A stretch of 64,000 nt of DNA from Alphaproteobacteria bacterium. GTDB lineage: Bacteria; Pseudomonadota; Alphaproteobacteria; Rhodospirillales; Casp-alpha2. Made by a program: the position numbers and the translations under genes. The stretch is from positions 1-64,000 of the forward strand of contig JACNJX010000045.1 in assembly GCA_014382345.1 (NCBI GenBank), given 5' to 3'. Below are positions 60,096 through 64,000 of this stretch, piece by piece. Each line of letters starts with the position of its first letter. The first letter of the stretch is position 1. The notes under the pieces were generated by a model. It did no database searches and was not told the DNA's origin. It saw only the letters and a program-made list of their open reading frames with translations.

Positions 60096-61340
60096 GACCG
60101 CACCTTCTTCCTTAGCGCTTATGATTTCCTCGTCACTCATGCCGACGACGTCTTTCAGGATTTCGTCGGTGTGTTCGCCCAGCAACGGCGAACGTTCCAC
60201 ATCCGAAGGCGAATCCGAAAGCTTGATCGGGTTGCCGACCGACAGGTACGGGCCGCGTTCCGGGTGATCGACCTCGACCACGGTGCCGGTCTTGCGCAGT
60301 GATTCGTCTTCGGCGATTTCCTTCATGGACAGGATCGGCCCGACGGGGATGTTGACCTTATTGCAGATTTCCATGACTTCGAACTTGGTCTTGGTCATGG
60401 TCCAGTCTTCAATCGCACCGAACACCTCGTTGAGATGCGGAAGCCGGGCTTCGGGTGTCGCAAAACCGGGGTCTTCCTTCCAGTCGGGCTTGCCGATGAC
60501 GTCACACACATTGCCCCAGACGGCCGCCTGGGTAATGAAATAGGTGTAGGCGTCGGGGTCGGTTTCCCAGCCCTTGCACTTGAGAATACGGCCTGGCTGG
60601 CCGCCGCCGGAATCGTTGCCCGCGCGCGGCGCCGCCTCACCGAAGTCGATGCCTTCGCCGAACTGGGAATATTCCCTCAAGGGGCCGTGTTGCAGTCGCT
60701 GCTGGTCGCGCAGCTTGACCCGGCACAGGTTCAGCACGCCGTCCTGCATGGCGCATTCGACGCGTTGGCCGCGGCCGCTTTTCTCGCGGTGATAGAGCGC
60801 GGTCACGATGCCCAGCGCCAAATGCAGTCCGGTGCCGGAATCGCCGATCTGGGCGCCGGTGACCAATGGCACCTCGCCCAACATGCCGGTCGTCGATGCC
60901 GAGCCGCCGGCGCATTGTGCGACGTTCTCATAGACCTTGCAGTCCGCATACGCGCCGGGGCCGAAGCCCTTGACCGAGGCGTAGATCATGCGCGGGTTGA
61001 TTTCCTGAATCCGCTCCCAGCTGAACCCCATGCGGTCGAGCGCGCCGGGGGCGAAGTTTTCGACCATGACGTCGCACTGCTCGATCAACTTGGTAAAGAT
61101 TTCCTTGCCCTTGTCCGACTTGGTGTTCAACGTGATCGAACGCTTGTTGTGGTTCAGCATGGTGAAATAGAGGCTGTCCACGTCGGGAATGTCCTGCAGT
61201 TGGCCGCGGGTGGCGTCACCGACACCGGGGCGTTCGACTTTAAGAACGTCGGCGCCGAACCAGGCCAGAAGCTGGGTGCAGGTCGGGCCCGATTGAACGT
61301 GGGTCATGTCCAGAATGCGGACACCTTCGAGTGCTTTCAT
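60093..61340 (-). CDS. frc: Formyl-CoA:oxalate CoA-transferase
   Basis: 415 residues of the class III CoA-transferase family. The start [40 protein letters not shown], and the catalytic Asp in [17 protein letters not shown] (about residue 167) are seen. The Gly-rich loop [16 protein letters not shown] near residue 245 is specific to Frc. It moves CoA from formyl-CoA to oxalate, giving oxalyl-CoA for the decarboxylase encoded 41 bp upstream. The two form the standard oxalate catabolic cycle. The TAG stop is part of a palindromic repeat. Confidence 0.94.
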   Translation of the reverse strand: MKALEGVRILDMTHVQSGPTCTQLLAWFGADVLKVERPGVGDATRGQLQDIPDVDSLYFTMLNHNKRSITLNTKSDKGKEIFTKLIEQCDVMVENFAPGALDRMGFSWERIQEINPRMIYASVKGFGPGAYADCKVYENVAQCAGGSASTTGMLGEVPLVTGAQIGDSGTGLHLALGIVTALYHREKSGRGQRVECAMQDGVLNLCRVKLRDQQRLQHGPLREYSQFGEGIDFGEAAPRAGNDSGGGQPGRILKCKGWETDPDAYTYFITQAAVWGNVCDVIGKPDWKEDPGFATPEARLPHLNEVFGAIEDWTMTKTKFEVMEICNKVNIPVGPILSMKEIAEDESLRKTGTVVEVDHPERGPYLSVGNPIKLSDSPSDVERSPLLGEHTDEILKDVVGMSDEEIISAKEEGAV

Positions 61341-61381
61341 TGTGCGCTCCTGTTCGTGAGAGTTGATTTCATTCAGCTTCG

Positions 61382-63142
61382 TTATTTCTTGGACACGACG
61401 CTTTGCGGGTTGAGATTGCCGATGCGGCCGCTTTCGGTGCCGGCGTTTTCGTCAATCACCGCGTTCACCAGGGCCGGCTTTCCGGAGTCCATGGCCTCGT
61501 TCACGGCGCGTTTCAAATCATCGGGTGATGTCACGTGGAAACCGAGACCACCGAACGCTTCCATCATCTTGTCGTAACGGGCATCTTTGACGAAGACGGT
61601 TGGCGCCACATCCGGACCGCCAGTGGGATTAACGTCGGTTCCCCGGTAGATTCCGCCATTGTTGAAGACGACCACGCAAACCGGCAGGTTGTACCGGCAG
61701 ATCGTTTCGACCTCCATCCCAGAGAAACCAAAGGCGCTGTCGCCTTCAACCGCCAGCACGGGGTGACCCGTTTCGACAGCCGCCGCGATGGCCTGGCCCA
61801 TACCGATCCCCATGACGCCCCAGGTCCCGACATCAAGGCGTTTCCGCGGCTTGTACATATCAATGATGCTGCGGGCGAAATCGAGCGTGTTGGCGCCTTC
61901 ATTGACGAGGATGGCATCCGGCCGTTCGGCGATAATCGTGCGCAGCACACCCAAGGCACCTTGGTAATCCATGGGCACATTGTTGTTCCGCAGCTTGGGC
62001 GCCATCCGTTCAATGTTGGTGTTTTTCTTCGTGTAAACAGCCTCGGTCCACTCGGCGGGGGGGGCTGCCCAGTCTTCCCCCATGCCGGCAAGCAACGCCT
62101 GGACGCAGGAGCCGACATCGCCGACCACGGGGGCCGCGATCTCGACATTGCTGTCCATTTCCTTGGGCTCGATGTCGATCTGGATGAACTTCTTAGGTGC
62201 ATCACCCCAGGTCTTGCCCTTGCCGTGCGACAGCAGCCAGTTGAGCCGCGCGCCGATCATCATCACCACATCGGATTGCTTCAACGCCAGTGACCGCGCC
62301 GGACCCGCCGACTGCGGGTGCGTGTCAGGCAGCAACCCCTTGGCCATGCTCATCGGCAGATAGGGAATGCCGCTCTTCTCCACCAACGCGCGGATTTCGT
62401 CATCGGCCTGCGCGTAGGCAGCACCCTTGCCGAGGATAATCAGGGGGCGCTTGGCATTTTTCAGCACCTCAAGCGCACGCTCGACCGCGGCGGGTGCCGG
62501 AATCTGAGCCGGTGCGGCATCGATGACCTTGACCAAAGATTTCTCACCGGCGTCCGCGTCCATGACCTGGCCTAGGAGCTTCGCCGGCAGGTCAAGATAG
62601 ACGCCGCCGGGACGGCCGGAAACGGCCGCGCGGATAGCCCGCGCAATGCCGATGCCGATGTCTTCGGCATGCAGGATGCGGTAGGCCGCCTTGCAAAGCG
62701 GTTTGGCGATGGCCAACTGGTCCATTTCTTCATAATCGCCCTGTTGAAGGTCGACGATCTCGCGCTCTGATGAGCCGCTGATCAGGATCATCGGAAAGCA
62801 GTTGGTCGTGGCGTGGGCCAGTGACGTCAGGCCGTTCAGGAAGCCGGGAGCCGACACCGTCATGCAGACGCCGGGTTTTTTCGTCAGAAACCCGGCGATC
62901 GCGGCCGCATAGCCCGCGTGCTGCTCATGCCGGAAGGAGAGAACGCGCATGCCCTCCTCCTGCATAAAACGACCCAAATCCGTGATCGGAATGCCGGGTA
63001 CGTTATAGATCGTGTTGATATCGTTGAGCTTGAGGGCGTCAATGACCAGATGAAAGCCGTCCGTCAGAGTCCCGGCCTCAGGGCCATCGTGAGTTTCTTG
63101 AGCAATTGTATCTATTGCCGCGTTCGATCCTTTGCTGGACAT
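61382..63142 (-). CDS. oxc: Oxalyl-CoA decarboxylase
   Basis: A 586-residue TPP enzyme that converts oxalyl-CoA to formyl-CoA and CO2. The PYR-domain Glu and oxalyl site are in [37 protein letters not shown]. The TPP motif is [18 protein letters not shown] and ends in [13 protein letters not shown], followed by [14 protein letters not shown], typical of Oxc. The N-terminus has about 25 extra residues ([20 protein letters not shown]). It is the first structural gene of the oxalate operon, 58 bp after the GntR gene. Confidence 0.95.
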   Translation of the reverse strand: MSSKGSNAAIDTIAQETHDGPEAGTLTDGFHLVIDALKLNDINTIYNVPGIPITDLGRFMQEEGMRVLSFRHEQHAGYAAAIAGFLTKKPGVCMTVSAPGFLNGLTSLAHATTNCFPMILISGSSEREIVDLQQGDYEEMDQLAIAKPLCKAAYRILHAEDIGIGIARAIRAAVSGRPGGVYLDLPAKLLGQVMDADAGEKSLVKVIDAAPAQIPAPAAVERALEVLKNAKRPLIILGKGAAYAQADDEIRALVEKSGIPYLPMSMAKGLLPDTHPQSAGPARSLALKQSDVVMMIGARLNWLLSHGKGKTWGDAPKKFIQIDIEPKEMDSNVEIAAPVVGDVGSCVQALLAGMGEDWAAPPAEWTEAVYTKKNTNIERMAPKLRNNNVPMDYQGALGVLRTIIAERPDAILVNEGANTLDFARSIIDMYKPRKRLDVGTWGVMGIGMGQAIAAAVETGHPVLAVEGDSAFGFSGMEVETICRYNLPVCVVVFNNGGIYRGTDVNPTGGPDVAPTVFVKDARYDKMMEAFGGLGFHVTSPDDLKRAVNEAMDSGKPALVNAVIDENAGTESGRIGNLNPQSVVSKK

Positions 63143-63200
63143 GGGTTTCCTCTTCCCTAGGTGCGGGGCCGCCCCGGCCTTCCCCGGCCGGTTCGATCCC

Positions 63201-63890
63201 TTATTCCAAATAATCCACGTGTTTTTGAATGTGCGAGGCCAGGTTCAGGCTGTGTTCACGAACCAGCCTGGCCGCCAAATCTGCGTCCCTGTTTTCCAGG
63301 GCTTCGATGATGTGCATGTGATCGATGATCGAGCGGTTGACCCGGTCTTCCTCGGCAATGGTCCTGGCCCGGATCGAGCGCATATGAATGAACAGGTTGT
63401 CCGCCATTTTGCGAATGAGATCGCACTGGGCCATGCTCAGGATCGCCTGATGAAATTCGATGTTGGTTTCCGAATACTCATCAATATGGGCCTGAAGCTG
63501 GTCCCCTTCAAACGTTGAAAACATATTTCTCAGGGAGCCGATTTCCTCGTCCGTCGCATTATCGACGATGAGGCGCGCCGCCATGCTTTCCAGCGCCGCC
63601 CAGACGGTAACCATTTCCAGGATCTGCGCCTTGCTCTTGCGCACGATGTAGACGCCCCGGCGCGGCACGATATGCACCAGCCCTTCCTGCTCCAGGCGGG
63701 CCAGGGCTTCGCGCACGGGGGTGCGGCTGATTTCAAGCTTTTCCGACAGCTTACGCTCGTCGAGACGGAGTTCCGCGTCGTCAGCATAAATATTCATGGA
63801 CGTGATCGCGTTCTTCAGGGAATCGTAGATCTTGTCCTTGAGGCTGAAACTGGCGTCGATCGGTTCAACTTTTAATTCAGCGTGGGCCAA
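63201..63890 (-). CDS. GntR/FCD-family transcriptional regulator
   Basis: 229 residues: an N-terminal winged helix ([64 protein letters not shown], residues about 20-85) and a C-terminal FCD effector domain whose metal/ligand residues are expected in [16 protein letters not shown] and [16 protein letters not shown]. It precedes oxc in the same direction and probably senses oxalate or a related acid to control the oxalate operon and itself. Confidence 0.92.
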   Translation of the reverse strand: MAHAELKVEPIDASFSLKDKIYDSLKNAITSMNIYADDAELRLDERKLSEKLEISRTPVREALARLEQEGLVHIVPRRGVYIVRKSKAQILEMVTVWAALESMAARLIVDNATDEEIGSLRNMFSTFEGDQLQAHIDEYSETNIEFHQAILSMAQCDLIRKMADNLFIHMRSIRARTIAEEDRVNRSIIDHMHIIEALENRDADLAARLVREHSLNLASHIQKHVDYLE

Positions 63891-63916
63891 TGGTTTGATC
63901 CTGCAATAACTGAAAG

Positions 63917-63928
63917 TATAACGGTATA
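63917..63928. promoter_or_regulatory. Possible operator before the GntR gene
   Basis: TATAACGGTATA pairs with its reverse complement at 10 of 12 positions and lies 27 bp before the GntR start. Its size and position suit an autoregulatory site for an FCD regulator. The remaining bases to the window end show nothing further. Confidence 0.25.
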
Positions 63929-64000
63929 AGGAATGGCTTAAAAGGAACGCACGAGACCGCGTGTACGCCCCCTTTGTGACCGTGACAAAACCCCAATAAC

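Noticed and set aside
1-64000. CRISPR arrays, tRNA or rRNA genes, prophage or transposase genes
   Set aside because: No regularly spaced repeats, no cloverleaf-like sequences with CCA-type ends and no integrase or transposase reading frames were seen; the only mobile-element sign is the small insert at 16074-16353.

Overview
The window is GC-rich, densely packed chromosomal DNA from what looks like an alphaproteobacterium, probably a Rhodospirillales-type marine or soil heterotroph. Three things support this: a GAAC-N7-GAAC LexA-type box in front of umuDC (the alphaproteobacterial SOS motif), a ubiTUV operon for oxygen-independent ubiquinone synthesis next to fumarate/succinate redox genes, and a set of carboxylate and C2-sulfonate catabolic modules. 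I saw no rRNA, tRNA or CRISPR array. Most genes sit in tight operons with 4-bp ATGA-type overlaps.

Layout. 1-9842: an acyl-CoA dehydrogenase fragment, a hypothetical protein, a fumarylacetoacetate-hydrolase-family enzyme, a threonine synthase, a degenerate EAL protein, a dimethylglycine/sarcosine dehydrogenase, an EamA exporter, dtd and an omega-aminotransferase. 10005-13675: xsc, ackA and a methyltransferase. Together with the divergent aminotransferase this reads as taurine/sulfoacetaldehyde dissimilation. 13797-16505: a helical Ala-rich protein, a short-chain dehydrogenase, and a carboxymuconolactone-decarboxylase gene whose 3' end has been displaced by a 263-bp AT-rich insert. 16506-21826: an HTH-like protein, a 54-residue protein, SOS-box umuDC, and ubiTUV. 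21831-27786 (minus): an eight-gene fumarate-reductase/succinate-dehydrogenase, two-subunit class I fumarase and TauE-type exporter operon. 27851-31056: an enolase-superfamily enzyme, a second TauE/SafE protein and an SNF symporter.

31076-39413 (minus): a small cyclic-nucleotide-binding protein, then a seven-gene operon of glutamate-mutase genes (glmS-glmL-glmE), a CoA-acylating aldehyde dehydrogenase, an ADP/GDP-forming CoA ligase pair and a quinone-oxidoreductase-like enzyme. 39498-41749: azlCD, with azlC apparently using an ATT start, and a secreted trypsin-like/TPR protein. 41759-55284 (minus): a long catabolic locus with a tripartite tricarboxylate transporter (TctABC), a two-subunit TPP decarboxylase of the sulfopyruvate/phosphonopyruvate class, and a five-gene set whose gene content matches the levulinate/4-hydroxyacid pathway (LvaE, D, C, A and B-like). 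After a GntR-type operator come MmgE/PrpD, a TcuA-like flavoprotein and PrpF. 55512-63890: gamma-glutamyltransferase, then an oxalate locus (GntR regulator, oxalyl-CoA decarboxylase, formyl-CoA transferase, a formyltransferase-fold protein and formate-THF ligase).

Best candidates for something undescribed: the TTT-transporter/TPP-decarboxylase/4-hydroxyacid/polycarboxylate locus (41759-55284); the glutamate-mutase operon that lacks methylaspartate ammonia-lyase and carries an acylating ALDH and CoA ligase instead (31566-39413); and a probable integration scar at 16074-16405. A palindromic repeat also supplies the TAG stop codon of three separate genes. All functions are inferred by reading the sequence; no database search was run.
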